From assembly GCF_022606465.1 (NCBI RefSeq), contig NZ_JALBUF010000005.1, forward strand, positions 152,607 to 216,606: 64,000 bases of DNA, written 5' to 3'. The notes below the pieces were generated by a model. The model did not search any database and was not told the origin of the DNA. It was given only the letters and a program-made list of their open reading frames with translations. Of this stretch, positions 1 to 9,556 are shown piece after piece (the first letter of the stretch is position 1; every line of letters begins with the position of its first letter). The translations under genes were made by a program, and so were the position numbers. Source of the stretch: Sulfoacidibacillus ferrooxidans (GTDB lineage Bacteria; Bacillota; Bacilli; Alicyclobacillales; SLC66).

Positions 1-1
1 A

Positions 2-433
2 TTTAATGTCCGTCCAGAGACCAATGCTGCAAAAATGGCAGAATCAGAAAAAGTGGATGTGCGCTTACATCGCATTATTTATCACTTAATCGATGAAATT
101 GAGGCTGCATCTAAAGGGATGTTAGACCCAGAATATAAAGAAGTCATTTTGGGCCGTGCAGAGATTCGCCAACTGTTTAAGATCTCAAAATTAGGTACGA
201 TTGCAGGTGCTTTTGTCATTGATGGTAAAATGGTCCGCGATGCAGATGTTCGCTTAACCCGTGGCGGCGTTATAGTCTTTGAAGGCAAATTAGATTCTTT
301 AAAACGCTTCAAAGACGATGCGAAAGAAGTTGCCACTGGTTATGAATGTGGCTTAACGCTCGATCATTTTAATGACCTAAAAGAAGGCGACATCGTTGAA
401 GCTTATAAGATGGAAGCCATCAAAGCGGAGTAG
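2..433 (+). CDS. infB: Translation initiation factor IF-2, C-terminal part (5' end outside window)
   Basis: The reading frame is open from base 2, so this is the last 143 codons of a gene that begins upstream. IF-2 is the GTPase that brings initiator fMet-tRNA to the 30S subunit. The piece seen covers the end of domain III and domain IV (C2), which binds fMet-tRNA: FNVRP near the edge, then [19 protein letters not shown] and [21 protein letters not shown], all hallmarks of IF-2 C-termini. It is followed 9 bp later by rbfA, the usual order of the nusA-infB-rbfA operon. Partial only because of the window edge. Confidence 0.96.
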   Translation, partial: FNVRPETNAAKMAESEKVDVRLHRIIYHLIDEIEAASKGMLDPEYKEVILGRAEIRQLFKISKLGTIAGAFVIDGKMVRDADVRLTRGGVIVFEGKLDSLKRFKDDAKEVATGYECGLTLDHFNDLKEGDIVEAYKMEAIKAE

Positions 434-442
434 GTGTGACAA

Positions 443-829
443 ATGAAACTTCGCGTGGAACGAATTGCCTTACAAATACAGCGCGAAATTAGCGATATTG
501 TGCAACATCACTTGAAAGACCCGCGTGTCGGATTTGTTACTGTCACAGATGTAGAGTTATCAAACGATATGAGCTACGCAAAAGTGTTTATTTCAGTTAT
601 GGGGACTCCTACTCAAAAAGAGGAGTCAATGCTAGGGCTGGAACGAGCACGTGGTTTCATTCGTTCTGAGCTTGGCAACCGCATTCGCTTGCGCGTTACC
701 CCTGAGATACAGTTTCGTTTAGATCAGTCCATTGATTATAGTGCACGCATTGAGCATGTACTTCATGAGATCCTTCCCCGCGATGATGCTCAAAGGGCCA
801 TACGGGAAGGGGAGGATGACGATCGCTAA
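443..829 (+). CDS. rbfA: Ribosome-binding factor A
   Basis: 128 aa, the normal length for RbfA, a KH-fold assembly factor that binds the 30S subunit during late maturation of the 16S rRNA 5' end and helps in cold adaptation. The N-terminus (MKLRVERIALQIQREISDIV) and the central VTVTDVELSNDMSYAKVFISV are typical, and the short charged tail is variable in the family. The ATG lies 9 bp after infB. The end overlaps nrnA by 14 bp, so the two are probably translationally coupled. Confidence 0.96.
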   Translation: MKLRVERIALQIQREISDIVQHHLKDPRVGFVTVTDVELSNDMSYAKVFISVMGTPTQKEESMLGLERARGFIRSELGNRIRLRVTPEIQFRLDQSIDYSARIEHVLHEILPRDDAQRAIREGEDDDR

Positions 830-1814
830 CGCGAGTTATCAAGAAGTATTTGAGTTGTTACACAATCAAACAGAGTCACTTCTCATCATTTGTCACATTA
901 ACCCGGATGGAGATGCGGTAGGTGCGGCACTTGCAGTTGCACAATTGTGTGATCAGTGGGGGCGGCCATGCGTACTTGTCAATGACGATGAAATACCCGA
1001 TCGATATGTATTTCTGCCCGGGGCACAACGGTTTGTCCGCACAGCTGATGTGATTACAACATTCACTCATGCTGTTGCGGTCGATTGTGCGGATGATAGA
1101 CGCATGGGTAGAGCGGAGCACTTGATTGCGCCTGGTGGTCAGTTGATAAATATTGATCATCACGAGACAAATAATCAGTTTGGGACAATTAATCTTGTGC
1201 AAGCGGAAGCATCCGCAACATGCTTAGTGTTATATCGGATGATGTTAGCCAATCAATTACCGATGTATCATGATTTAGCCTTATTGCTTTATACAGGCAT
1301 TGTTTTTGATACTGGTGGATTTCATTACAATAATACAACGCCTGAGATTCACTTGGCTGCGGCTGATTTATTGTCATATGATATTGAACCATTTCTCGTG
1401 GCTGATCGTGTACTAGAGGCAATGACTCGTGAACAGATTGAATTGGTTCGTCTTGGTTTGTCGACGCTAACCGTGCATCCAAGTGGGTTAATTGCCTATG
1501 TGGCTATTGATCAGGAGATACTAAAAGCTTCTGGGGCAGGCGATGGTGATGTTGAAGTACTTTTGCCATATCCACGTACGTTGATCGGTGTAGAAGTTGG
1601 TTTGCTCTTTCGGGAACGAGCAGATGGTAGCATTAAAGTGAGTTTTCGCTCGCGGGAGATTGTAGATGTTGCTGCTATCGCTTTACTATTTGGCGGTGGT
1701 GGACATGTGCGTGCCGCAGGATGCGAACTTGATGGTCCACTTGATGCTGCTGTCAAGATTGTTATGAAGGAAGTAGAGGACGCTGTGAAGCAAGCGTATA
1801 GTAACCATGCATAG
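816..1814 (+). CDS. nrnA: Bifunctional oligoribonuclease / pAp phosphatase (DHH family)
   Basis: 332 aa from ATG 816, which follows a GGGGAGG ribosome binding site inside the end of rbfA; the frame stays open upstream to 732, but that part only overlaps rbfA. NrnA degrades 2-5 nt RNAs (nanoRNA) and dephosphorylates 3'-phosphoadenosine 5'-phosphate. DHH-domain motifs are clear: NPDGDAVGAAL near residue 28, VDCADDRR, the metal-binding NIDHHETN, and the C-terminal DHHA1 glycine motif GGGGHVRAAG. It sits between rbfA and truB, as in Bacillus relatives. The stop overlaps the truB start by 8 bp. Confidence 0.93.
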   Translation: MTIANASYQEVFELLHNQTESLLIICHINPDGDAVGAALAVAQLCDQWGRPCVLVNDDEIPDRYVFLPGAQRFVRTADVITTFTHAVAVDCADDRRMGRAEHLIAPGGQLINIDHHETNNQFGTINLVQAEASATCLVLYRMMLANQLPMYHDLALLLYTGIVFDTGGFHYNNTTPEIHLAAADLLSYDIEPFLVADRVLEAMTREQIELVRLGLSTLTVHPSGLIAYVAIDQEILKASGAGDGDVEVLLPYPRTLIGVEVGLLFRERADGSIKVSFRSREIVDVAAIALLFGGGGHVRAAGCELDGPLDAAVKIVMKEVEDAVKQAYSNHA

Positions 1815-2745
1815 TGGCATTATCGTATTAAATAAACCAGCACAGATGAGTTCACAACAAGCTGTGACTCGTGTCAAACGCGCGTTAGGTGCCAAAAAGG
1901 CAGGCCACGCAGGGACGTTAGATCCCGATGTGACCGGTGTCTTGCCTGTGTTTTTGGGATTTGCGACGCGTTTGACCGAGTATATTTTGACGGATGGAAA
2001 AAGGTATCAGGCCGAACTGGTATTAGGATGGTCGACAGATACGCAAGATGCTAGCGGAGAGATGATCGAGAGCGTAGATCATGTATCTGTGTCAGAACAA
2101 CAGATCAGGGATATCATATCGAGTTTTGTTGGACTTATATGGCAAACGCCACCAGCCTTTTCTGCGCTTAAAGTACAAGGGAAGCGAGCATATGAACTTG
2201 CTCGAGATGGGATTGAAGTACATCTTGCATCTCGTCAAATAACGATATACTCCTTAGAAATTCTCAGCATATCGCATGTGGGAAAAACCATTCATGTGAA
2301 TTTTGATGTTCACTGTAGTAAGGGTACATATATACGTACACTATGTCATGATATAGGCTCAGCGCTCGGTATACCTGCACATATGGGGAAGTTAGTACGA
2401 ACGGCTTCTGGACCTTTTGATATTCAACAAGCACATGATATAGATTCTGTTTATGATCGAACATGGGATTTGGCGGTAGCTCCTGAACAAGCTATTTTGC
2501 ATATGCCGGCTCTATATGTAAGTGAAGAGACTTTAAAAACTATTGTATATGGACAGCCCATTCGTTATCCGATGGATGGAAGCGGTTGGCGGTCGAACAA
2601 AGGGGTACATGTGCCACTTCAGTCATTGGTACGTGTGCATGTAGAGTCAGGGCCATTAGTGGCTATCTATGAAGTGCATGAAATGAATCAAGAAGAGTGT
2701 ATTCTCATACCTAAAAAAGTTCTCTGGCAGGCGGTGACAGAATGA
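1807..2745 (+). CDS. truB: tRNA pseudouridine(55) synthase
   Basis: 312 aa. TruB converts U55 in the T-loop of tRNAs to pseudouridine. The catalytic aspartate lies in the family motif GHAGTLDPDVTGVLPV (about residues 36-51). The KxxGKRAYELAR and CSKGTYIRTLCHDIG motifs and a C-terminal PUA-like region (about 240-312) are also present. The ATG overlaps the nrnA stop and the gene's end overlaps the ribF start, which indicates a tightly packed operon. Confidence 0.95.
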   Translation: MHSGIIVLNKPAQMSSQQAVTRVKRALGAKKAGHAGTLDPDVTGVLPVFLGFATRLTEYILTDGKRYQAELVLGWSTDTQDASGEMIESVDHVSVSEQQIRDIISSFVGLIWQTPPAFSALKVQGKRAYELARDGIEVHLASRQITIYSLEILSISHVGKTIHVNFDVHCSKGTYIRTLCHDIGSALGIPAHMGKLVRTASGPFDIQQAHDIDSVYDRTWDLAVAPEQAILHMPALYVSEETLKTIVYGQPIRYPMDGSGWRSNKGVHVPLQSLVRVHVESGPLVAIYEVHEMNQEECILIPKKVLWQAVTE

Positions 2746-3689
2746 ACAAACCACTACTTATTCAATTAAGTGAACCGCCTGTTGTAGCGCAAACAGAAGA
2801 GAGAGTATTTGCCATCGGGAAATTTGATGGGATTCATATTGCTCATCAAACAGTGATTCGGCGTGCGGTGGATATTTCGATTCTGCTTCAAGCGAGCGCT
2901 GCAATTTTTACGTTTGATCCGCATCCTCGTTATGCATTGACTGGGGATGAACGATTTGCACAATTGCTTACACCGTTACATGAACGAGCAGAGGTTGCTG
3001 CTACACTTGGCATGGTGACAACGGTCGTTGCCACATTTGACCGACCTTTTCAGGGACAGACTGCAAGAGAATTCGTGTGCCAGTATCTGTTGCCCCTTGG
3101 AGCACGTCACTTGGTTGTTGGATATGATTTTCGTTTTGGGAAAAACGGTCGTTATACACCTGAAGATCTATTGAATATTGGAAAAGAGTTTGGATTAGGT
3201 GTAGACATCGTGCAACCCATTGACTTTGATGGCATTCCGGTAAGTAGCTCGATGATTCGTGAAGAATTAGATGCGGGAGATCTTGCCCAAGTGACAGCAC
3301 TGTTGGGGCGCCCCTATCGGTTGCGAGGAATAGTAGTTAAAGGCGATCAACGAGGACGGACTATTGGATTTCCTACAGCGAATCTAGCCTTAAGCGAAAA
3401 TTACGTTTTGCCTAAACTTGGTGTCTACGTCGTGGATGTATGGATAACAGGTGTGCAAAAGCGTGCAGTCATGAATATTGGAAAACGGCCTACGGTGTAC
3501 GATGCAGGGGCAGTAACGATAGAAGTACACATTCTGGCATTTGATGATGACTTGTATGATCAGCAGATAGTTGTTGATGTTTTGCACTATGTACGTGGCG
3601 AGCAAAAATTTGCAGGACTTCAAGAGTTGCAAGGGCAATTGCGTGAAGACGCGCAAGTCGCACGCGCATGGCATCCTACCCTATCTTAA
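2742..3689 (+). CDS. ribF: Bifunctional riboflavin kinase / FAD synthetase
   Basis: 315 aa, two domains. The N-terminal FAD synthetase (nucleotidyltransferase fold; GKFDGIHIAHQ, FDPHPR, FRFGKNGR and SSSMIREEL) adenylates FMN. The C-terminal riboflavin kinase (from about residue 185; LRGIVVKGDQRGRTIGFPTANL and the metal/ATP motif PTAN) makes FMN. It overlaps truB by 4 bp (ATGA). The gene ends the rbfA-nrnA-truB-ribF unit; a new promoter follows in front of rpsO. In B. subtilis the orthologue (ribC) sits in the same place. Confidence 0.95.
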   Translation: MNKPLLIQLSEPPVVAQTEERVFAIGKFDGIHIAHQTVIRRAVDISILLQASAAIFTFDPHPRYALTGDERFAQLLTPLHERAEVAATLGMVTTVVATFDRPFQGQTAREFVCQYLLPLGARHLVVGYDFRFGKNGRYTPEDLLNIGKEFGLGVDIVQPIDFDGIPVSSSMIREELDAGDLAQVTALLGRPYRLRGIVVKGDQRGRTIGFPTANLALSENYVLPKLGVYVVDVWITGVQKRAVMNIGKRPTVYDAGAVTIEVHILAFDDDLYDQQIVVDVLHYVRGEQKFAGLQELQGQLREDAQVARAWHPTLS

Positions 3690-3703
3690 TATGTAGTCAT
3701 TTC

Positions 3704-3732
3704 TTTACTCTTCATCATAAGATGTGTATACT
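3704..3732 (+). promoter_or_regulatory. Sigma-A type promoter upstream of rpsO
   Basis: TTTACT at 3704-3709, a 17-nt spacer, then TATACT at 3727-3732. It lies in the 197-bp gap between ribF and rpsO and would give a leader of about 145 nt. Confidence 0.55.
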
Positions 3733-3793
3733 AATATCAATTGTGCCATACTGATCATATGGTCTTTAGGTACAATATTCAATAGTGCGGTAT

Positions 3794-3848
3794 GGCTTTT
3801 TAGCCAGTAACTGTCGCTCGGTACGTCGGTGCTCCGCCGCGTACTGCG
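3794..3848 (+). promoter_or_regulatory. Possible structured rpsO leader (S15 autoregulation)
   Basis: Two short hairpins can be drawn in the rpsO 5' UTR. The first is TGGCT-TTTT-AGCCA around 3793-3806. The second pairs GTACG (3821-3825) with CGTAC (3840-3844), with CGG/CCG inside. Ribosomal protein S15 is known to repress its own mRNA through leader structures in several bacterial groups, by different folds. Whether this leader binds S15 is inference. Confidence 0.3.
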
Positions 3849-3886
3849 CTACTAGTGATCGCACAAGAAAGTATGGAGGGGTAATC

Positions 3887-4156
3887 ATGGCATTAGTGCA
3901 AGATCGCAAAACAGAAATCATTCAGGCTTTTGCAGTTCACGAAGGAGACACTGGGTCTCCAGAAGTGCAAGTAGCACTTTTGACGGAACGTATTAACTAC
4001 TTGAATGAACATTTTCGCACGCATAAGAAAGATCATCATTCACGGCGTGGACTCTTTAAGATGGTTTATAAACGTGCCCATTTATTGAGATATTTGCGAG
4101 AAAACGATATTAATCGCTATCGCGCGCTCATTACACGGCTTGGATTACGCCACTAG
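3887..4156 (+). CDS. rpsO: 30S ribosomal protein S15
   Basis: 89 aa from ATG 3887, exactly the usual S15 length; the frame extends upstream but lacks homology, and a good GGAGGGG site (3875-3881) precedes this ATG. S15 binds the 16S rRNA central domain and is a primary binder in 30S assembly. The family signature appears in [34 protein letters not shown] and the terminal [13 protein letters not shown]. It is followed by an intrinsic terminator and then pnp, the conserved rpsO-pnp pair. Confidence 0.97.
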   Translation: MALVQDRKTEIIQAFAVHEGDTGSPEVQVALLTERINYLNEHFRTHKKDHHSRRGLFKMVYKRAHLLRYLRENDINRYRALITRLGLRH

Positions 4157-4162
4157 GAGCTT

Positions 4163-4195
4163 GGAGGAGCGGGGCAAACCTGCTTCTCCTTTATG
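4163..4195 (+). terminator. Rho-independent terminator/attenuator between rpsO and pnp
   Basis: An 11-bp stem, GGAGGAGCGGG (4163-4173) with CCTGCTTCTCC (4179-4189) including two G-U pairs, loop GCAAA, followed by TTTATGTCTTT. The T tract is interrupted, so partial read-through into pnp is likely. Confidence 0.65.
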
Positions 4196-4286
4196 TCTTT
4201 ATGGTCTGAAGCTGCAGCGCATATGACTTTTAAAAGAATGAAGAACTTACATAGAAAATAGCGCGATTTGAGAGGGGGTTTACTTG

Positions 4287-6503
4287 ATGATCTATCGACA
4301 TTCCATTTCGTTAGGTGGAAGACCACTTACGTTTGAAACGGGAAGATTAGCCAAACAAGCGAACGGGGCAGTTCTTGTTCAATATGGAGAAACGGTTGTA
4401 TTAGCTACTGTCACCGCATCGAAAGAGGCTTCTTCACTTGATTTCTTCCCACTTACTGTAAATTACGAAGAGCGTCTTTATGCAGTTGGGAAAATTCCTG
4501 GGGGTTTCATTAAAAGAGAAGGCCGTCCGAGTGAAAAAGCCATTTTAGCAAGTCGCCTGATCGATCGCCCGATTCGACCCCTTTTTGCTGATGGATTTCG
4601 AAATGATGTACAAGTCGTCATTATGGTGCTCTCTGTCGATCAAGATTGTGCACCTGAGATTGCTGCGATGATTGGAGTTTCGGCTGCGTTAACTGTTTCT
4701 GATGTGCCTTTTAATGGTCCTATCGCAGGAGTCGTTGTTGGGCGTGTGGATGGTCAGTTTGTCATTAATCCTACAGCTGAACAAGCGGATAAAAGTGATC
4801 TCCATCTGGTCGTAGCCGGTACACGTGATGCGATAATGATGGTTGAAGCAGGCGCAAAGGAGATACCTGAGCAACAGATGTTGGAAGCTATTATGTTTGG
4901 TCATGACGAGATCAGACGTATTATCGAAGGTATTGATGTGTTTGCTAAAGATGCAGCTAAACCTAAAATGCCGATTACACTTCATCGGGTTGACGAGAGC
5001 ATTGAAGCTCATGTACGTGAGTATGCGACTGAAAAACTGCGTGAAGCCACCTATCAAGCTGAGAAGCACAGTAGGCAAGAAGCCATTGATGCTGTGGTGA
5101 AGGAAACGCAAATCGCACTTGCACAAAGCTATCCGGAGCACTCCAAAGACATTGCAGAGGCGCTACACGATATTGTGAAGGATATTGTTCGACAAGCCAT
5201 CGTAGTTGATGGCATGCGACCAGATGGACGAGCATTGGATGAGATTCGTCCTATTTCAGTGGATGCAGGTATTTTACCGCGTACGCATGGATCTGGCCTT
5301 TTCACACGTGGACAAACGCAAGCATTATCGATTTGCACACTAGGTGCACTTGGCGATGTTCAAATTCTCGATGGACTCGGTATGGAAGAAAGCAAGCGTT
5401 TTATGCATCACTATAACTTTCCTCCTTTTTCTACAGGTGAAGCAAGGCCATTGCGTCCGCCAAGTCGAAGAGATATTGGACATGGCGCGTTGGGTGAACG
5501 GGCCATTGAGCCTATCATCCCATCAGAAGATGTATTTCCTTATACGATCCGCTTAGTTTCTGAAGTCCTTGAATCCAATGGATCATCTTCTCAAGCGTCA
5601 ATATGTGCTTCTATTTTGGCCCTTATGGATGCTGGTGTACCCATTAAATCACCTGTGGCAGGAGTTGCTATGGGGCTTGTTAAAGAAGGGGATGCAGTTG
5701 CAGTCTTGACTGACATTCAGGGTATGGAAGATCATTTAGGCGATATGGATTTTAAGGTAGCAGGTACTACAGCTGGTGTGACGGCCTTGCAGATGGATAT
5801 AAAAATTGGCGGTATTGATCGTCAAATTCTTCAGACTGCCCTTGAAAAAGCACATGCTGGGCGTATGTTTATTTTAGACAAGATGTTGTCTGTGCTTGAT
5901 CAACCACGCACTGAGTTATCTCGTTTTGCACCACGTATTATCTCGATGAAGATTAACTCCGATAAAATACGCGAAGTGATTGGACCTGGTGGTCGTGTCA
6001 TCAATAAGATTATTGAAGATACAGGTGTAAAGATTGATATTGAACAAGATGGGCGTATCTTTATTTCTACAACAGATGCCGCTGCTGGAGAACGTGCCAA
6101 GAGCATTATTGAAGGTATTGTGCGTGACGTAGAAGTAGGGGAAACCTATGATGGAAAAGTGATGAGGGTGGAGAGCTACGGAGCTTTTGTGGAGATCTTG
6201 CCAGGTAAGGAGGGTCTTGTGCACGTATCTCAATTAGCAGCAGATCGCGTCAGAAAGTCTGAAGATGTTGTTAAAGTTGGTGATGTTCTGCGCGTGAAAG
6301 TAACTGAGATTGATGGACAAGGTCGAGTGAATTTATCTCATCGAGAAGTATTGCGCGATCAAGGAGTTCCGATTGTCGATTTACCGCCGCGTCCAGAAGG
6401 TGACAGACGTCCTGCACCTCGTGGAGACAACAATCGTTCAGGAGATCGTGGCAGAGGTGGGTCCTCTAGTCCTGCCCGTAGTCGCGGTACTGATGAACGC
6501 TAA
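4287..6503 (+). CDS. pnp: Polyribonucleotide nucleotidyltransferase (PNPase)
   Basis: 738 aa from ATG 4287 (a TTG at 4284 is also possible; AGAGGGGG at 4271-4278 is the ribosome binding site). PNPase is a phosphorolytic 3'-5' exoribonuclease of the degradosome. Two RNase PH domains are seen ([15 protein letters not shown] start; second core with [27 protein letters not shown] and the catalytic [10 protein letters not shown]), then a KH domain ([16 protein letters not shown], about 555-610) and an S1 domain ([20 protein letters not shown]). The tail is Arg/Gly-rich (about 695-738), as in many PNPases. A strong terminator follows. Confidence 0.97.
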   Translation: MIYRHSISLGGRPLTFETGRLAKQANGAVLVQYGETVVLATVTASKEASSLDFFPLTVNYEERLYAVGKIPGGFIKREGRPSEKAILASRLIDRPIRPLFADGFRNDVQVVIMVLSVDQDCAPEIAAMIGVSAALTVSDVPFNGPIAGVVVGRVDGQFVINPTAEQADKSDLHLVVAGTRDAIMMVEAGAKEIPEQQMLEAIMFGHDEIRRIIEGIDVFAKDAAKPKMPITLHRVDESIEAHVREYATEKLREATYQAEKHSRQEAIDAVVKETQIALAQSYPEHSKDIAEALHDIVKDIVRQAIVVDGMRPDGRALDEIRPISVDAGILPRTHGSGLFTRGQTQALSICTLGALGDVQILDGLGMEESKRFMHHYNFPPFSTGEARPLRPPSRRDIGHGALGERAIEPIIPSEDVFPYTIRLVSEVLESNGSSSQASICASILALMDAGVPIKSPVAGVAMGLVKEGDAVAVLTDIQGMEDHLGDMDFKVAGTTAGVTALQMDIKIGGIDRQILQTALEKAHAGRMFILDKMLSVLDQPRTELSRFAPRIISMKINSDKIREVIGPGGRVINKIIEDTGVKIDIEQDGRIFISTTDAAAGERAKSIIEGIVRDVEVGETYDGKVMRVESYGAFVEILPGKEGLVHVSQLAADRVRKSEDVVKVGDVLRVKVTEIDGQGRVNLSHREVLRDQGVPIVDLPPRPEGDRRPAPRGDNNRSGDRGRGGSSSPARSRGTDER

Positions 6504-6566
6504 GCCCCATTCTTTTGTAACTGTTCGTGTGGCATAGCGGTATCGTAGTCGCAAAGGATGGATAGG

Positions 6567-6593
6567 AAAGCAGCCTGTCGTGGCTGCTTTTTT
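6567..6593 (+). terminator. Rho-independent terminator after pnp
   Basis: A 9-bp perfect stem, AAAGCAGCC / GGCTGCTTT, around loop TGTCGT, followed by TTT. It lies inside the upstream extension of the next open frame, which supports starting ylxY at 6687 rather than 6558. Confidence 0.85.
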
Positions 6594-6686
6594 GTATTAT
6601 TTAAGTGGACAAGGGCATATTCTGACCAAGAGAAGTGTTCTCTTTGTACAAGAAGAGAATGGTTTTTGATGAGGAGGGTCTGGAAT

Positions 6687-7742
6687 ATGCCTAAAAAACG
6701 AAAAACGTGGCGCGTTATGCTAGTATCAAAAGAAGTGGCGATCATGGCAGGATGCGTTGCATGTGCGCTGATTGCTGTACAATTTCAACCTGCAGCAAGT
6801 ACAGTGGACGATGTATTGCCAGCTCTTTCTACTGCAGTTATGGTGGGTCAACAGACTACAGAACAACAACAGCCAGCATCGCTACAATCAATGCTTATGA
6901 AAGTCGCACAATATTATCATGCGAGCCCCATTAACCCACGTGTAGATTCAGTGTGGAAGCTCATTCCTGGGTTAAATGGTGTGCAACTCAATCTTGCTGC
7001 TACGTTAGATGCAGCAAAAAAATATCCGAATCAGATTCCGTTAGTGTTTCAACAAATCCCTCCCAATCTATCCATGCAAGATTTTGTGGCGGAACCGATC
7101 TATCGTGGAAATCCACAAAAACGGCAAATGGCTTTGATGATTAATGTGGCTTGGGGAACAGAATATTTACCTAAAATACTTTCTATTTTAAAAAGTAATC
7201 ATGTCATGGCGACTTTTTTCTTAGATGGATCGTGGACTAAAAAAAATCCAGAGGAAGCTAAGGCAATTGTTGCAGATGGGATGGAAGTAGGAAGTCATGC
7301 GTATAACCACCCGATGATGAGCCGTTTATCGCGCAGTCAAATGATTTCACAATTAAGTAGAACGAATGCGGCCATTGCGGAAGCAACAGGTCAAAAGGTG
7401 AGTTTATTTGCACCTCCATCGGGAGACTTTAATAATTTAGTCGTACAGGTTGCATCTGGTATGAAGATGCGCACTATTTTATGGACGCTTGATACCATTG
7501 ATTGGCGTAAACCCAATCCATCGGTGATTGTCTCGCGTATTGTGAATAAAAGAACACCTGGGGCGCTTGTTCTTATGCATCCGACTGCGCCGACTGTTCA
7601 AGCTTTGCCTGAGCTGATTGCTTTACTCAAAAAAGATGGGTATCAACTTGTTACAGTTTCTCAATTACTTAGTTCTGAACGTCCTGTACCGCAAACGTTA
7701 GCACAAGCGCAGCAAGAGATGAGCAGAGTGAGTAAGAATTAA
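6687..7742 (+). CDS. ylxY: YlxY-type sporulation polysaccharide deacetylase-like protein (probably catalytically impaired)
   Basis: 351 aa from ATG 6687, preceded by GAGGAGGG. An N-terminal membrane anchor (about residues 13-32, EVAIMAGCVACALIAVQF) leads to a NodB-fold domain from about residue 150. The family position between pnp and mlpA matches B. subtilis ylxY. Motif 1 of active deacetylases (TFDDG) reads INVAWG here, so both catalytic aspartates are missing, while the metal-site motif 2 (SHAYNHP) and MHPT near the end remain. It probably binds glycans or peptidoglycan without normal deacetylase chemistry. Function in spore formation is inferred from position only. Confidence 0.85.
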   Translation: MPKKRKTWRVMLVSKEVAIMAGCVACALIAVQFQPAASTVDDVLPALSTAVMVGQQTTEQQQPASLQSMLMKVAQYYHASPINPRVDSVWKLIPGLNGVQLNLAATLDAAKKYPNQIPLVFQQIPPNLSMQDFVAEPIYRGNPQKRQMALMINVAWGTEYLPKILSILKSNHVMATFFLDGSWTKKNPEEAKAIVADGMEVGSHAYNHPMMSRLSRSQMISQLSRTNAAIAEATGQKVSLFAPPSGDFNNLVVQVASGMKMRTILWTLDTIDWRKPNPSVIVSRIVNKRTPGALVLMHPTAPTVQALPELIALLKKDGYQLVTVSQLLSSERPVPQTLAQAQQEMSRVSKN

Positions 7743-7832
7743 ATCTAACTGTAGTTTGAGTTTCCAATTGATGATCTGCTATAGTGGGAATTGTGAACAT
7801 TCGTTTGTGGATATTGTAGAAGGAGGGTTCAC

Positions 7833-9068
7833 TTGGTCTTTCGACACACATTAAAAAATGGGCTCCGTGTACTAATAGAGGAAATTCCATTTGTCCGGTC
7901 TGTGAGTATGGGTGTCTGGGTTGGGACGGGCTCTCGGGATGAATCTGTGATGCAGTCTGGAATTTCACATTTTCTTGAACACATGTTTTTTAAAGGTACC
8001 ACGAAACATTCAGCGCGACAATTGGCAGAGGTTTTTGATCATATTGGGGGTCAGGTCAATGCCTATACTTCGAAGGAATACACGTGTTATCATGCGAAAG
8101 TTTTAGATGAGCATGCAATATTAGCGTTGTCTACAATGGCTGAAATGTTGTTTGATTCGCTGTTTGATGAGCAAGAACTAGAACGTGAAAAAGAAGTTGT
8201 TATTGAAGAAATTAAAATGTACGAAGATAATCCAGAAGAAGCTGTTCACGATCTTATCGTTGAACAATCTTTTTTTGATCATCCTTTAAGTATGAATATT
8301 TTAGGAACTGAAGAGACGATTCACTCTTTTACACAACAACAATTATTTGAATATGTAAAGAAACGCTATACGCCAGAAAATATGGTCATCTCTATATCCG
8401 GACGGGTAGATCATGAAGAAATGATTGCCGTTCTTGAAATGCTATTTGGTGGGCTCATGAGGACATTGCAAATCGGTTCTAATAAATCTCCAATTTTTCA
8501 CGCAAGAAGTGAGTTTCGGGCAAAAGATGCCGAACAAACTCATGTTTGTATTGCGACACAGGGTGTAGCTTATGAAGATCAACAAAGTGATGCTGTACTT
8601 TTATTAAATAACATTCTTGGTGCAAGTTCGAGTTCTAGGTTATTTCAGGAGATACGAGAAGATCGCGGCATGGCATATAATGTTTTTTCCTATCATAGTG
8701 CGTTTCGAGATACAGGTCTTTTTACTGTATATTTTGGTGCATCACCTACAAAAGCGCAAACTGTGTTAGAACTTGTGTTAGAGCAATTTCAAACATGTGT
8801 AAAAAACGGTATTGAACCCGCAGAATTAGAGAAAGCAAAGAACCAGTTAAAAGGGTCTTTGTTGCTAAGTCTTGAAAGTACTTCGAGTCGAATGAATCGT
8901 CTAGGTAAAAATGAATTGTTACTCGGACGACAAATCGATGTAGATGAGATTCTCTCTGATCTAGATGCAGTTACTGTAGATCATCTTCATGAGACGGCCC
9001 AAACCATGTTGACGGGACCTTTTTCCATCGTGGCTGTAGGACCCCATGAGTATCCTGTACAATTGTAG
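7833..9068 (+). CDS. mlpA: M16-family zinc metallopeptidase (MlpA/YmxG)
   Basis: 411 aa, starting at TTG 7833 after AAGGAGGG (7820-7827). This is a processing-peptidase-like M16 protein: the inverted zinc motif HFLEH (HxxEH, about residues 48-52) with the distal glutamate in EKEVVIEEI, and the C-terminal M16 domain with RLFQEIREDRGMAYNVFSYHS. A single-length M16 enzyme in this place corresponds to B. subtilis mlpA (ymxG). Substrate unknown; the neighbours suggest a role in spore formation or protein turnover. Confidence 0.92.
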   Translation: MVFRHTLKNGLRVLIEEIPFVRSVSMGVWVGTGSRDESVMQSGISHFLEHMFFKGTTKHSARQLAEVFDHIGGQVNAYTSKEYTCYHAKVLDEHAILALSTMAEMLFDSLFDEQELEREKEVVIEEIKMYEDNPEEAVHDLIVEQSFFDHPLSMNILGTEETIHSFTQQQLFEYVKKRYTPENMVISISGRVDHEEMIAVLEMLFGGLMRTLQIGSNKSPIFHARSEFRAKDAEQTHVCIATQGVAYEDQQSDAVLLLNNILGASSSSRLFQEIREDRGMAYNVFSYHSAFRDTGLFTVYFGASPTKAQTVLELVLEQFQTCVKNGIEPAELEKAKNQLKGSLLLSLESTSSRMNRLGKNELLLGRQIDVDEILSDLDAVTVDHLHETAQTMLTGPFSIVAVGPHEYPVQL

Positions 9069-9089
9069 AAATGGACGTGTTAAAACGAC

Positions 9090-9545
9090 ATGAGAGGGTT
9101 TGAATGGGTTCCTGACATCGATCATACCAATTTATCTTTACCCTTTAGGCAGACCAAGTCTGCAGCAGGATACGATCTCTTAACGATTGAGGACGCAGTC
9201 ATCTCTCCAGGGAAAGTCATGCTCATACCAACTGGTGTGCGTGTGCGATTATTGCCTACAGAATGCTTACTTATCTACGCGCGTAGTAGTCTTGCTGTGA
9301 AATATCAATTAATCCTTGCAAATGGCGTAGGTGTGATCGATGCTGATTATTACAATAATGATAACAACTTTGGTCACATTTTTATTCCGCTGGTCAATAT
9401 TGGCGAAGTTGCTGTGCATGTAGAGCGTGGAGAACGCATCGCACAGGGGATTTTTACTCCTTTTTTGCTTGCGACGGACGATGGTAACGGTTCATATGAT
9501 CAAAAAACACGAAGCGGTGGTTTTGGTTCTACGGATCGTGTATGA
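9090..9545 (+). CDS. dut: dUTP diphosphatase
   Basis: 151 aa. It hydrolyses dUTP to dUMP and PPi, which keeps uracil out of DNA and feeds dTMP synthesis. All five trimeric dUTPase motifs can be read: AAGYDLLT (1), YARSSLAVKYQL (2), NGVGVIDADYYNND (3), RGERIAQGIF (4) and the C-terminal RSGGFGST (5). The ADYYNNDNNFGHIFI version of motif 3 is typical of Gram-positive and phage-type enzymes. The ribosome binding site before ATG 9090 is weak, so translation may depend on mlpA upstream. Confidence 0.93.
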   Translation: MRGFEWVPDIDHTNLSLPFRQTKSAAGYDLLTIEDAVISPGKVMLIPTGVRVRLLPTECLLIYARSSLAVKYQLILANGVGVIDADYYNNDNNFGHIFIPLVNIGEVAVHVERGERIAQGIFTPFLLATDDGNGSYDQKTRSGGFGSTDRV

Positions 9546-9556
9546 GATTTTTACTT

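Noticed and set aside
6558..6686. Longer version of ylxY starting at 6558
   Set aside because: The extra part spans the pnp terminator hairpin, and GAGGAGGG directs the ATG at 6687.
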